Part shown: positions 48,733 through 57,914 of the stretch, piece by piece | How positions within the stretch are numbered: position 1 is the first letter of the stretch | How the letters are laid out: the number at the start of each line of letters is the position of its first letter | DNA from: VRUE01 sp963727465 | Lineage (GTDB): Bacteria; Actinomycetota; Thermoleophilia; Solirubrobacterales; 70-9 | Assembly (NCBI GenBank): GCA_963727465.1 | Contig: CAVSGL010000012.1 | Location: forward strand, 62,001 to 126,000 | Length of the DNA stretch: 64,000 nucleotides | Reading direction: 5' to 3' | Position numbers and translations under genes: made by a program | The notes under the pieces: generated by a model | The model's database searches: none | What the model was told of the DNA's origin: nothing | What the model saw: only the letters and a program-made list of their open reading frames with translations

Positions 48733-48879
48733 CTACTTTCCGCGGCTTTGACCGCCACCGCGAGTCTCGGGGATGCCGATGTCAGGGGGCGGAGGCGGTG
48801 GGGGAGGCGGAGGCTTCGCCTCGGACGCCTGCTGTGCGGCTTCGATCACTTCTTTCGGGGGTTGATCCATCGTCTTCAT
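48733..48879 (-). CDS. Proline-rich micro-protein (48 aa)
   Basis: KTMDQPPKEVIEAAQQASEA as a short helix, a run of ten prolines, and a glycine-rich end. Its ATG overlaps the stop of the upstream micro-ORF (TGATG), which argues for real translation. No family recognised; a polyproline rod with a helical anchor could be a docking peptide. Confidence 0.5.
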   Translation of the reverse strand: MKTMDQPPKEVIEAAQQASEAKPPPPPPPPPPDIGIPETRGGGQSRGK

Positions 48880-49046
48880 CAGCTTACCGCCAGCCCGACC
48901 GCCAAGAATGCGATCTCCGTCAGCAGGGCGAAGCCGGCGATCTCGAAGACACTGGTTAGGCGTTCGACAGTCGGGTGATTTTCTTCTCGAACCGATTGCA
49001 GCCAGTAGGCGAGCCTGCGGTCGATCTCCTCTCTGTCTTTACGCAC
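48879..49046 (-). CDS. Small single-pass membrane protein (55 aa)
   Basis: GTG start one base after the stop of the 38-residue ORF. A charged helical first half (RKDREEIDRRLAYWLQSV) is followed by one membrane segment, FEIAGFALLTEIAFLAVGLA. Holin- or anchor-like in shape, but no family is recognised. Coupled to both neighbours. Confidence 0.55.
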   Translation of the reverse strand: MRKDREEIDRRLAYWLQSVREENHPTVERLTSVFEIAGFALLTEIAFLAVGLAVS

Positions 49047-49047
49047 G

Positions 49048-49164
49048 TCATATAGGGCGTTGTAGCAGCGTTCCGGTCCTCGCGCGCAGCTCAGAGAGCG
49101 TTTCCTCCTGCTTGCTCAGGGCCCGCGCCGCGATCAGGTGCGCCTCTCGCTCTAACTTCGCCAT
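49048..49164 (-). CDS. Micro-protein, helical (38 aa)
   Basis: AKLEREAHLIAARALSKQEE then TLSELRARTGTLLQRPI. Mostly one amphipathic charged helix. It starts 29 bases after the GNAT gene stop on the same strand and ends one base before the next micro-ORF. No family recognised. Confidence 0.5.
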   Translation of the reverse strand: MAKLEREAHLIAARALSKQEETLSELRARTGTLLQRPI

Positions 49165-49193
49165 GGGCGAAATGTTATGTCTTCGTTCGGACG

Positions 49194-49658
49194 TTACAGC
49201 CGCAGCTCGTACTCGATCGAGGGCTCGCTCTCGGCGCCGAGGGTGTCGTAGAGGCGGCGGGCGGTGCGGTTGTCGGGCGAGGTGACCCATTCGAGCTGGT
49301 GGGCGCCGCGTTCGCGGGCGATCGTGGCGCTGGCCTCGATCAGGGCGCGGCCGATCCCCTCGCCGCGCTGGGCCTCGGCCACGTAGAGGTCGTTCATCAG
49401 CACGGTCTCGGCCGGGACCAGCGAGCTGAAGTGCCAGTAGAGGCAGGCGTAGCCGGCGAGCTCGCCGTCGCGCCAGGCGCCGAGCAGCATGCCGTCATCG
49501 CTCGGGGCGAGGAAGCGGCCGAGGAAGGCCCGGTTGCGCTCGTCGTCGATCCGCTCGACCTCGTAGAAGCGCTGGTAGGCGGCGATCAGCGGCAGCAGCG
49601 CATCGAGCTGCTCATGTGCGATCGGCTCCACGCGCGTCTCGGCGGCCATCCTCGTCAC
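49194..49658 (-). CDS. GNAT-family N-acetyltransferase
   Basis: 154 residues. MNDLYVAEAQRGEGIGRALI is the acetyl-CoA-binding motif A with the Q/RxxGxG/A pattern; EWVTSPDNRTARRLYDTLGA is motif B. Start could be GTG 49658 or ATG 49649. Substrate unknown. Heads the minus-strand group with the three micro-ORFs. Confidence 0.9.
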   Translation of the reverse strand: MTRMAAETRVEPIAHEQLDALLPLIAAYQRFYEVERIDDERNRAFLGRFLAPSDDGMLLGAWRDGELAGYACLYWHFSSLVPAETVLMNDLYVAEAQRGEGIGRALIEASATIARERGAHQLEWVTSPDNRTARRLYDTLGAESEPSIEYELRL

Positions 49659-49774
49659 CGTATCGCCCCGCCCGCAAGGCTTCGCCCGCGTGCAGGGACC
49701 GCCGCCGGGCCGCAGTAAACGGGGGCAGCGACAGGGCCGGGTTGCGTCCCCCTCTAAGCTGTTGGACGCGACGC

Positions 49775-49790
49775 CGGTAGGCGACTACCG
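49775..49790. promoter_or_regulatory. Stem-loop in clpX leader
   Basis: CGGTAG-GCGA-CTACCG, a perfect 6-bp stem 26 bases before the ClpX start. An operator or a leader hairpin; it does not match the CGC-N5-GCG site of ClgR. Confidence 0.45.
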
Positions 49791-49816
49791 ACCCCGCAAG
49801 GAGGGGATTTTTCGCT

Positions 49817-51109
<1,293 letters not shown>

Positions 51110-51128
51110 CTCCTAGACTCGGCGGCCG

Positions 51129-53687
51129 ATGGCTGACGAGCGTCTGGAGACCCTCAAAGCGAAGACCCGCTACGAAGCGGCGGAGGTCGAGGCGCGGATC
51201 TTCGCCGAATGGATCGAGGGCGGCTACTTCCACCCCGAGGCGACGGGGACGGCGGCGGAGAACTTCTCGGTGGCGATCCCGCCGCCGAACGTGACCGGCG
51301 CCCTGCACATGGGCCACGCGCTGAACGGCTCGATGCAGGACGCGCTGGTGCGGATGAACCGGATGCGCGGCCGCAACACGCTCTGGACGCTCGGCACCGA
51401 CCACGCCGGGATCGCCACCCAGGCGGTGGTCGAGAAGGAGCTCAAGGCCGAAGGCACGAGCCGCCAGGAGCTCGGCCGCGAGGCCTTCGTCGAGCGCGTC
51501 TGGGCCTGGAAAGAGGAGTACGGCTCGCGCATCGTCGAGCAGTACAAGCGGCTCGGCGCCTCACTCGACTACGACAACGAGCGCTTCACCCTCGACGAGG
51601 GCTATGTGCGCGCCGTCTACCGCGTCTTCAAAGAGCTCTACGACAAGGGCTACATCTACCGCGACCACTACATGGTCAACTGGGACCCGGGCTCGCACTC
51701 GGCGATCTCCGACCTCGAGGTGGAGAACCGCGAGGTCGAGGACACGCTGTACTCGATCGACTACCCGGTCGAGGGCTCCGAGCGCGTGCTCACCGTCGCC
51801 ACCGTGCGCCCGGAGACGATGCTCGCCGACACCGCCGTCGCCGTGAACCCCGGCGACGAGCGCTACGCCGACCTGGTCGGCCGGCACTGCCTGCTGCCGC
51901 TGGTCGGCCGCCGCCTGCCGATCGTCGCCGACGAGCACGTCGACACCGAGTTCGGCACCGGGGCGCTGAAGATCACCCCGGGCCACGACCCCAACGACTT
52001 CGAGATCGGCCGCAAGCACGGCCTCGAGGAGATCGGCGTGATCGGCCCCGACGGGACGATGAGCGCGGAGGCGGGGGAGCGCTTCGCCGGGATGACCGCG
52101 GCCGAGGCGCAGGAGGCGGTCGTCGCCGCGCTGCGCGAGGAAGGGCGGTTGCGGGACGAAGAGCCCTACGTCCACTCGGTCCCCTTCTCGGAGCGCTCGG
52201 GGGCGCGGATCGAGCCGCTGATCTCGCTCCAGTGGTTCTGTCGCATGGACGAGCTGGCGCAGCCGGCGATCGAGGCGGTCGAGCGCGACGAGGTGCGGAT
52301 CGTGCCCGCGCAGTGGAAGCGCGTCTACCTCGACTGGATGCGCGAGATCCGCCCCTGGTGCGTCTCGCGCCAGCTCTGGTGGGGGCACCGGATCCCGGTC
52401 TGGTACTGCGACGCCTGCGAGGAGACCCACGTCGCCGAGCGCGAGCCCGAGCGCTGCGGCGCCTGCGGCGGGCCGCTGCGCCAGGAGGAGGACGTGCTCG
52501 ACACCTGGTTCAGCTCGGCGCTGTGGCCGTTCGCCACGCTCGGCTGGCCCGACGAGACGCCGGAGCTGCGCGCCTTCTACCCGACCAGCTTCCTCACCAC
52601 CGCGCGCGAGATCCTCTTTCTCTGGGTGGCGCGGATGATCATGACCGGGATCGAGTTCGCCGGCGACGTGCCCTTCCGCGACGTCTACGTGCATTCGGTG
52701 ATCCAGGCCCGCGACGGGCGGCGGATGTCGAAGAGCCTCGGCACCGGCGTCGACCCGCTGGAGGAAATCGACGCGCACGGCGCCGACGCGCTGCGCTTCG
52801 GCCTGCTGGCGATGTCCTCGACCCAGGACGTGCGCTTCTCCGACGCCAAGGTGCAGCAGGGCGCCGACCTCGCCAACAAGCTCTGGAACGCGAGCCGGCT
52901 GATCCTGCTCGGGGTTGCCGAGGTCGAGGCGGCGCCGCGCCCGCGCACGGTCGAGGACCGCTGGCTGCTCTCGCGGCTGGAGGCGACGATCGCCTCGGTG
53001 ACGGCGAAGCTCGAGGCCTACGATTTCGCCCACGCCGCGAGCGAGGCCTATGCGTTCTTCTGGTCGGAGCTCTGCGACTGGTACCTGGAGATCGTCAAGC
53101 CGCGCCTCTACGACGAAGAGGAGGAGGTCTCGGCGACGCTGCTCTGGGCGCTGGAGCGCGTGCTGGCGCTGCTGCACCCGATCATGCCCTTCGTCAGCGA
53201 GGAGATCTGGTCCTACCACCCGTCCCGTCGCGGCCACCTCGTCGTCCATCCCTTCCCACAGGCGGACGAGTCGCTGCGCGACGCCGAGGCCGAGGCCGAG
53301 GTGCGCGCCGGGATCGAGCTGACGCGGCGGCTGCGCGCCTGGCGCGACCTGGTCGAGGCGCCGGCGGCGACCGTGCTGCCCGCCCGGGCCGAGGGGCTGG
53401 AGCCGCGGGAGTTCGTCGGCCGCCTCGCCCGCTTCGCCTTCGGGCGCGACGGCGGTGACCCGGTGGCCGCGGTCGGCCCGGTGAAGATCCTCGCCTCGGC
53501 CGAGATCGACGCCGAGGCGATCGCCGCGCGGCTCGAGGCGCGGCGCGAGGAGCTGCGCTCGGAGGTCGCGCGCGCGGAGGGAAAACTCGGCAACGAGAAG
53601 TTCGTCGCGCGCGCCCCCGCCGAGGTCGTCGCGGAAGAGCGCCAGAAGCTCGAGCGCTACCGCATGGAACTGACAGAGCTCGCGTGA
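51129..53687 (+). CDS. valS: Valyl-tRNA synthetase
   Basis: 852 residues. HIGH-type motif in PPNVTGALHMGHAL, CP1 editing domain (TVRPETMLADTAVAVNPGDE), KMSKS as RRMSKSLGTG, an anticodon-binding helical domain and a C-terminal coiled coil (ARAEGKLGNEKFVAR) that contacts the tRNA. Charges tRNA-Val. Confidence 0.97.
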   Translation: MADERLETLKAKTRYEAAEVEARIFAEWIEGGYFHPEATGTAAENFSVAIPPPNVTGALHMGHALNGSMQDALVRMNRMRGRNTLWTLGTDHAGIATQAVVEKELKAEGTSRQELGREAFVERVWAWKEEYGSRIVEQYKRLGASLDYDNERFTLDEGYVRAVYRVFKELYDKGYIYRDHYMVNWDPGSHSAISDLEVENREVEDTLYSIDYPVEGSERVLTVATVRPETMLADTAVAVNPGDERYADLVGRHCLLPLVGRRLPIVADEHVDTEFGTGALKITPGHDPNDFEIGRKHGLEEIGVIGPDGTMSAEAGERFAGMTAAEAQEAVVAALREEGRLRDEEPYVHSVPFSERSGARIEPLISLQWFCRMDELAQPAIEAVERDEVRIVPAQWKRVYLDWMREIRPWCVSRQLWWGHRIPVWYCDACEETHVAEREPERCGACGGPLRQEEDVLDTWFSSALWPFATLGWPDETPELRAFYPTSFLTTAREILFLWVARMIMTGIEFAGDVPFRDVYVHSVIQARDGRRMSKSLGTGVDPLEEIDAHGADALRFGLLAMSSTQDVRFSDAKVQQGADLANKLWNASRLILLGVAEVEAAPRPRTVEDRWLLSRLEATIASVTAKLEAYDFAHAASEAYAFFWSELCDWYLEIVKPRLYDEEEEVSATLLWALERVLALLHPIMPFVSEEIWSYHPSRRGHLVVHPFPQADESLRDAEAEAEVRAGIELTRRLRAWRDLVEAPAATVLPARAEGLEPREFVGRLARFAFGRDGGDPVAAVGPVKILASAEIDAEAIAARLEARREELRSEVARAEGKLGNEKFVARAPAEVVAEERQKLERYRMELTELA

Positions 53688-53694
53688 TCGCATA

Positions 53695-53725
53695 GACGGT
53701 GCAGACGCGAAGCGGAGCAACCGTC
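53695..53725. promoter_or_regulatory. Inverted repeat between valS and folC
   Basis: GACGGT and ACCGTC, 6 bp arms with a 19-base loop, in the 46-base gap between the two genes. Possible partial terminator or leader structure. Confidence 0.4.
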
Positions 53726-53733
53726 GACTGATC

Positions 53734-55029
53734 TTGGACCCGGAGGCCTACCTCGACTCGCTCGAGCCGATCGGCTGGAAGCTGGGCCTGGAGCGGATGC
53801 ACAGGCTGAGCACGCTGCTCGGCCTGCCGCAGCACCGCTTCGCCTCGATCCATGTCGTCGGCACCAACGGCAAGTCCTCGGTGACGCGGATGACCGCGGC
53901 GCTGCTCGAGGCGCACGGCGTCTCCGCCGGCGCCTGCGTCTCGCCGCACGCGGCGCGCTGGTCCGAACGGGTGCTCGTGCACGGGGAGGAGATCGGCGCG
54001 ACGGAGTTCGCGGCGGCGGTCGAGCGCGCCGCCGTCGCCGCCGAGACGGTCAACCGCAGCCTCGACGAGGGCGAGGCTGTGACCCAGTTCGAGTTGGCGA
54101 CCGCCGCCGCCTTCGTCGCCCTCGCCGCCGCCCGCGTTCAGGCCGCCGTCGTCGAGGCGGGCCTGGGGGGGAGGCTGGACGCGACCAACACGATCCCCTC
54201 CAAGCTCACCGTCCTCACCTCGGTCGGCCTCGACCACACCGAGTGGCTGGGGGAGAGCGAGGAGCGGATCGCGGCCGAGAAGCTGGCGGTGCTGCGCGAC
54301 CAGACGACGCTCGTGCTGGGCGAGGTCAGCCTGCCGGTCGCCGAGCTCGCGGAGCGCACCGCGCGCGAACGCGGCGCCCGCCTCGTGAGCGTCCCGGCCA
54401 GTGCTCCGTTGACCACCTATATGGGGGGCAAGGGAGCGCCGCTGGGCCTGCGGGCTCTCGGTCCCTTCCAGCGTCGTAACTTCGCGCTCGCCTGCGCGGC
54501 CGCGCAGGCCTTCCTCGGCGAGCTCGACCCGGTGCGGGTCGCCGCGGTCGCCGCTGAGGTCGAGATCCCCGGCAGGCTCGAGCAGGTCGCCGCCGACCCG
54601 CCCGTCTTCCTCGACGCCGCCCACAACCCCGACGGCGCCCGCGCGCTGGCCGAGGCGCTGCCCGAGGCAGCCGCCGGACGCCCGGTCGTCGCCGTCCTCG
54701 CGATCCTCGCCGACAAGGACGCCCGCGCGATGACCGCCGCTCTCGCCCCAACCCTCGCCCACTGCGTCTGCACCCAACTCCCCGGGGCCGACGGGCCGCA
54801 AATACGCCCATATGGGGGGAAATCGGCCCGTCGGCGGGCTGTTGGGGCCGGTGCTTTGGCCTCGCTGTGCGTTGAGGCGGGGATGGCGGCCGAGGCCGTG
54901 GACGACTTTGGGGAGGCGATGGGGCGGGGGGTGGAGCTGGCGCGCGAGCTCGACGGCGTGCTGCTGGTCGCCGGGTCGCACTACGCGCTGGGACCGGCGC
55001 GGGCAGCGTTAGGATTGGCGCGAGGATGA
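53734..55029 (+). CDS. folC: Folylpolyglutamate/dihydrofolate synthase
   Basis: 431 residues, TTG start. ATP loop HVVGTNGKSSV, VEAGLGGRLDATN and DAAHNPDGARAL identify the FolC branch of the Mur ligase fold. Adds glutamate to folates. Near residue 350 an unusual Gly/Arg-rich stretch (GADGPQIRPYGGKSARRRAV) replaces the usual linker and is encoded by a long inverted repeat. The stop overlaps the next start as ATGA. Confidence 0.94.
   Translation: MDPEAYLDSLEPIGWKLGLERMHRLSTLLGLPQHRFASIHVVGTNGKSSVTRMTAALLEAHGVSAGACVSPHAARWSERVLVHGEEIGATEFAAAVERAAVAAETVNRSLDEGEAVTQFELATAAAFVALAAARVQAAVVEAGLGGRLDATNTIPSKLTVLTSVGLDHTEWLGESEERIAAEKLAVLRDQTTLVLGEVSLPVAELAERTARERGARLVSVPASAPLTTYMGGKGAPLGLRALGPFQRRNFALACAAAQAFLGELDPVRVAAVAAEVEIPGRLEQVAADPPVFLDAAHNPDGARALAEALPEAAAGRPVVAVLAILADKDARAMTAALAPTLAHCVCTQLPGADGPQIRPYGGKSARRRAVGAGALASLCVEAGMAAEAVDDFGEAMGRGVELARELDGVLLVAGSHYALGPARAALGLARG
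54787..54835. repeat. 12-bp inverted repeat inside folC
   Basis: GCCGACGGGCCG and CGGCCCGTCGGC flank a 25-base AT-richer loop. Perfect arms inside a coding region are unusual and resemble a REP-type element. Confidence 0.65.
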
Positions 55030-55148
55030 GCTCGAAAAGCGCCGGCTCCGAACTGCTCTCGATGATGGCGTTGGTCGCCGCGGTGGTCGCCGTCGTGATC
55101 CTGATCTTCTTCGGGCTCGGCTACCTGTTCGGCAGCCTCTTCCTCTGA
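55026..55148 (+). CDS. Small single-pass membrane protein (40 aa)
   Basis: SSKSAGSELLSMMALVAAVV then AVVILIFFGLGYLFGSLFL: a short polar N-terminus and one membrane helix with a GxGxxxG-like end that could mediate helix packing. The ATGA overlap with folC supports translation. No family recognised. Confidence 0.65.
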   Translation: MSSKSAGSELLSMMALVAAVVAVVILIFFGLGYLFGSLFL

Positions 55149-55233
55149 GCCGCACCGCGACAGGGTTCGCAGGAGGGGCATAGAAGTAGACTCACCGCGC
55201 CCTCTACCCGCAGGTGCGGGCGGGCGTTCAGTC

Positions 55234-55830
55234 ATGGCTATCGCGACCTTCGGCATCAGCAACAGCGGCCTCAACCTGGTCGTCAACCTGCTCATCCTGA
55301 TGCTGGTCGTCGTCTGGCTGGCGTTGATCGTCTTCACCTACCTCGACGCCAAGCGGCGGATCAAGGACCCGTTCCTGGTCGGCTGCGCGACGCTCGCCTC
55401 GTTCATCCCGTACCTCGGCACGGCGGTCTACGCGATCGTCCGCCCGCCGGAGTTCCTCGAGGACGCGCACGAACGCGAGCTCGAGATCAAGGCGGCGGAG
55501 CTGCGCGTGCGCCAACTCACAGAGCACGCCTGCCCGGACTGCGGCTTTCCCGCCGAGAAGGACTTCCTGCGCTGCCCCGACTGCCAGCGCCGCCTCAAGC
55601 ATCCCTGCCCGAGCTGCCGCAAGCCGGTCGATCCGAAATGGGCCGTCTGCCCCTACTGCGAAGAGTCGCTGCCCGGCGGCGGGCAGAAGCCGCGCCGGCG
55701 CAAACGGCCCGCCCGCAAAGAGGCGCCGAAACCGAAAGAGGCCTCGAAACCGAAAGGGACCTCGAAACCGAAACCACAACCGAAAAGGAGCCCCGACCGT
55801 GAGCCGGACCCTGATCCTCGTCAAGCCTGA
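55234..55830 (+). CDS. Membrane protein with double zinc ribbon and Lys/Pro tail
   Basis: 198 residues. One or two membrane helices at 15-35 and about 45-65 (LLILMLVVVWLALIV; CATLASFIPYLGT), a charged helix, then two zinc ribbons: CPDCGFPAEKDFLRCPDC and CPSCRKPVDPKWAVCPYC. The tail is basic with 18-base tandem repeats. Zinc-ribbon membrane proteins of this sort are often called hypothetical. The 3' end overlaps ndk by 32 bases and carries its ribosome site. Confidence 0.85.
   Translation: MAIATFGISNSGLNLVVNLLILMLVVVWLALIVFTYLDAKRRIKDPFLVGCATLASFIPYLGTAVYAIVRPPEFLEDAHERELEIKAAELRVRQLTEHACPDCGFPAEKDFLRCPDCQRRLKHPCPSCRKPVDPKWAVCPYCEESLPGGGQKPRRRKRPARKEAPKPKEASKPKGTSKPKPQPKRSPDREPDPDPRQA
55721..55774 (+). 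repeat. 18-bp tandem repeat, three units
   Basis: Units close to AGGCCTCGAAACCGAAAG, encoding EAPKPK, EASKPK and GTSKPK in the tail of the zinc-ribbon protein. They run directly into the AAAAGGAG used by ndk. Confidence 0.85.
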
Positions 55831-56206
55831 TGCCTTCGAGCGCGCCCTCAGCGGCGAGGTGATCGCACGCTTCGAGCGCAAGGGCCTGCGGATCGTCGCG
55901 CTGAAGACGATGGTCGCCGTCGAGGAGATCGCCCACGCGCACTACGAGGAGCACACCGAGAAGCCCTTCTTCGGCGAGCTGGTCGAGTTCATCACCGGCG
56001 GCACGCTGGTCGCGATGGTGCTCGAGGGGACCGAAGCGGTCGCCGCCGCGCGCCAGGTGATCGGCGCCACCAACCCGGTCGAGGCGGCGCCCGGATCGAT
56101 TCGCGGCGACTACGCGCTCGAGGTCACCTTCAACATGGTCCACGGCTCGGACTCCGACGAGTCGGCCGAGCGCGAGATCGGCATCTGGTTCCCCGAGCTG
56201 TCCTGA
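55799..56206 (+). CDS. ndk: Nucleoside diphosphate kinase
   Basis: 135 residues, GTG start 8 bases after AAGGAG. RTLILVKPDAFERAL opens the fold; H115 in NMVHGSDS is the phosphohistidine. Balances NTP pools. Its stop overlaps the apparent CTG start of maf. Confidence 0.97.
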   Translation: MSRTLILVKPDAFERALSGEVIARFERKGLRIVALKTMVAVEEIAHAHYEEHTEKPFFGELVEFITGGTLVAMVLEGTEAVAAARQVIGATNPVEAAPGSIRGDYALEVTFNMVHGSDSDESAEREIGIWFPELS

Positions 56207-56745
56207 AGGTCACGCTTGCATCCGGATCGCCTCAGAGAGCTGAGATCTTGAGCAAGCTCGGCATTGAGTTCGATGTCGTTGTCCCGGGGGTCGAGGAGTT
56301 GACGGGCGGGGATCCGGAGCACGAGGTGGTCGAGAACGCGCGCAGGAAGGCGACGGCCGTGCGCGCCGACGGCGTCGTCGTTGCCTGCGACACCGACGTG
56401 GTCCTGGACGGCAAGGCGCTCGGTAAGCCCGCCGACGAGGCGGAGGCGCGGAACTACCTGGACCGGATGTCCGGCCGCGCGCACACCGTGCTGAGCGGGC
56501 TGGTCGTCCTCGTCGACGGCGAGGAGCGCAGCGGGCTGGAAAGCACGACGGTCGTCTTCAAGGACCTCGGCGCAGCCGAGAAGGAGCGCTACGTGCGCTT
56601 CGGCGAGTGGCGCGGGCGGTCGGGGGGCTACGCGATCCAGACGCTCGGCTCGACCCTGGTCGAGCGGATCGAGGGCAGCGTCTCCAACGTGGTCGGGCTG
56701 CCGGTGGGGCTGCTCGCCGATCTGGTCCCCGAATTGCTTCCGTAG
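56203..56745 (+). CDS. maf: Maf-family nucleotide pyrophosphatase, apparent CTG start
   Basis: 180 residues from CTG 56203, which overlaps the ndk stop (CTGA). The frame reads KVTLASGSPQRAEILSKLGI, exactly the Maf N-terminus (family SxSPRR, here SGSPQR). No ATG, GTG or TTG lies in frame nearby; the first later candidate, TTG 56248, would delete this substrate-binding loop. Other motifs: VVACDTDVVLDGKALGKP and HTVLSGL. Maf proteins hydrolyse modified or non-canonical NTPs and are linked to cell division. Confidence 0.88.
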   Translation: MKVTLASGSPQRAEILSKLGIEFDVVVPGVEELTGGDPEHEVVENARRKATAVRADGVVVACDTDVVLDGKALGKPADEAEARNYLDRMSGRAHTVLSGLVVLVDGEERSGLESTTVVFKDLGAAEKERYVRFGEWRGRSGGYAIQTLGSTLVERIEGSVSNVVGLPVGLLADLVPELLP

Positions 56746-56811
56746 GCGCAGGGAAAAGCCGGCGCTGTCCATCTGGGATGATTGCGCCGTCATTTTCTCC
56801 AAATTGCACAT

Positions 56812-57861
56812 ATGGGCTTATTCAGCTACCTGACCGGGCTCGGCGGCCGCGACATGGCTGTCGACCTCGGCACGGCTAACACGCTGGTCTACGTGCGGGG
56901 GCGCGGGATCGTCCTCTCCGAGCCGTCCGTGGTCGCGATCGACTCGCGCACCGGCCAGGTGCACGCGGTCGGGGTCGAGGCGAAGCGCATGCTCGGGCGC
57001 ACGCCGGGCTCGATCACCGCGATCCGGCCGCTCAAGGACGGCGTGATCGCCGACTTCGACGTGACCGAAGAGATGCTGCGCCACTTCATCAAACGCGTGC
57101 ACTCGAACCGCTTCGCCCACCCGCGCGTGGTCGTCTGCGTGCCCTCCGGCGTCACCGGCGTCGAGAAGCGCGCGGTCGAGGAGGCCTGCCTCTCGGCGGG
57201 CGCCCGCAAGGCCTACCTGATCGAGGAGCCGATGGCGGCGGCGATCGGCGCCGGCCTGCCGGTGGCCGAGCCGACCGGCTCGCTGATCGTCGACGTCGGC
57301 GGCGGCACGACCGAGGTCGCGGTGATCTCGCTCGGCGGGATCGTCGTCTCGCAGTCGATCCGGGTCGGCGGCGACGAGCTCGACGAGGCGATCGTCCACC
57401 ACTGCAAACAGCACTACAAACTGGCGATCGGCACGCAGACCGCCGAGGAGGTCAAGCTCGAGGCGGGGTCGGCCTCGCCGCTGCCGGAGGAGGTCGAGGT
57501 GGAGATCCGCGGGCGCGATCTGGTCTCCGGCCTGCCGAAGACGATCACGCTCGGCTCGGCCGAGGTGCGCGAGGCGCTCGACGAAACGATCAGCCACATC
57601 GTCGAGGCGGTCAAAGACACGCTCGACCGCACGCCGCCGGAGCTCGCCGGGGACATCATGGACCGAGGCATTACCCTTGCTGGTGGAGGCGCGCTCCTAC
57701 AGGGGCTCGAACAGCGCCTCCGCGACGAGTGCCAGATGCCCTGTCAGCTGGCGGAGTCGCCCCTCACGTGCGTCGCCGTCGGCTCCGGCATCTCGCTCGA
57801 GGAGTTCGAGGCGATCCACCGGGCAAGCAAGATGAACTCCGGGACGGCACGCGTTGCCTAG
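56812..57861 (+). CDS. mreB: Rod-shape-determining protein MreB
   Basis: 349 residues. Actin-fold phosphate loops DLGTANTLVYV and DVGGGTTEVAVIS, and the adenosine motif LAGGGALLQGLEQRL. Polymerises under the membrane and guides the elongasome. An in-frame TTG upstream is ignored in favour of the ATG followed by GLFSYLTG. First gene of the mreBCD-mrdA-rodA run. Confidence 0.97.
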   Translation: MGLFSYLTGLGGRDMAVDLGTANTLVYVRGRGIVLSEPSVVAIDSRTGQVHAVGVEAKRMLGRTPGSITAIRPLKDGVIADFDVTEEMLRHFIKRVHSNRFAHPRVVVCVPSGVTGVEKRAVEEACLSAGARKAYLIEEPMAAAIGAGLPVAEPTGSLIVDVGGGTTEVAVISLGGIVVSQSIRVGGDELDEAIVHHCKQHYKLAIGTQTAEEVKLEAGSASPLPEEVEVEIRGRDLVSGLPKTITLGSAEVREALDETISHIVEAVKDTLDRTPPELAGDIMDRGITLAGGGALLQGLEQRLRDECQMPCQLAESPLTCVAVGSGISLEEFEAIHRASKMNSGTARVA

Positions 57862-57871
57862 ACGCCGTCCC
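57841..57871. promoter_or_regulatory. Hairpin across the mreB stop
   Basis: GGGACGGC and GCCGTCCC, 8 bp arms, 15-base loop spanning the stop codon. Could attenuate transcription between mreB and mreC or stabilise the mreB message. Confidence 0.45.
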
Positions 57872-57914
57872 TTCAGCTCCCCTTCATGCAAAGCGCAAAA
57901 CTTAGGTTTCAGCC

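Noticed and set aside
49775..49790. ClgR operator before clpX
   Set aside because: The palindrome does not contain the CGC-N5-GCG pattern.
55721..55774. CRISPR-like repeats
   Set aside because: Contiguous 18-bp units without spacers, in frame within a coding region.
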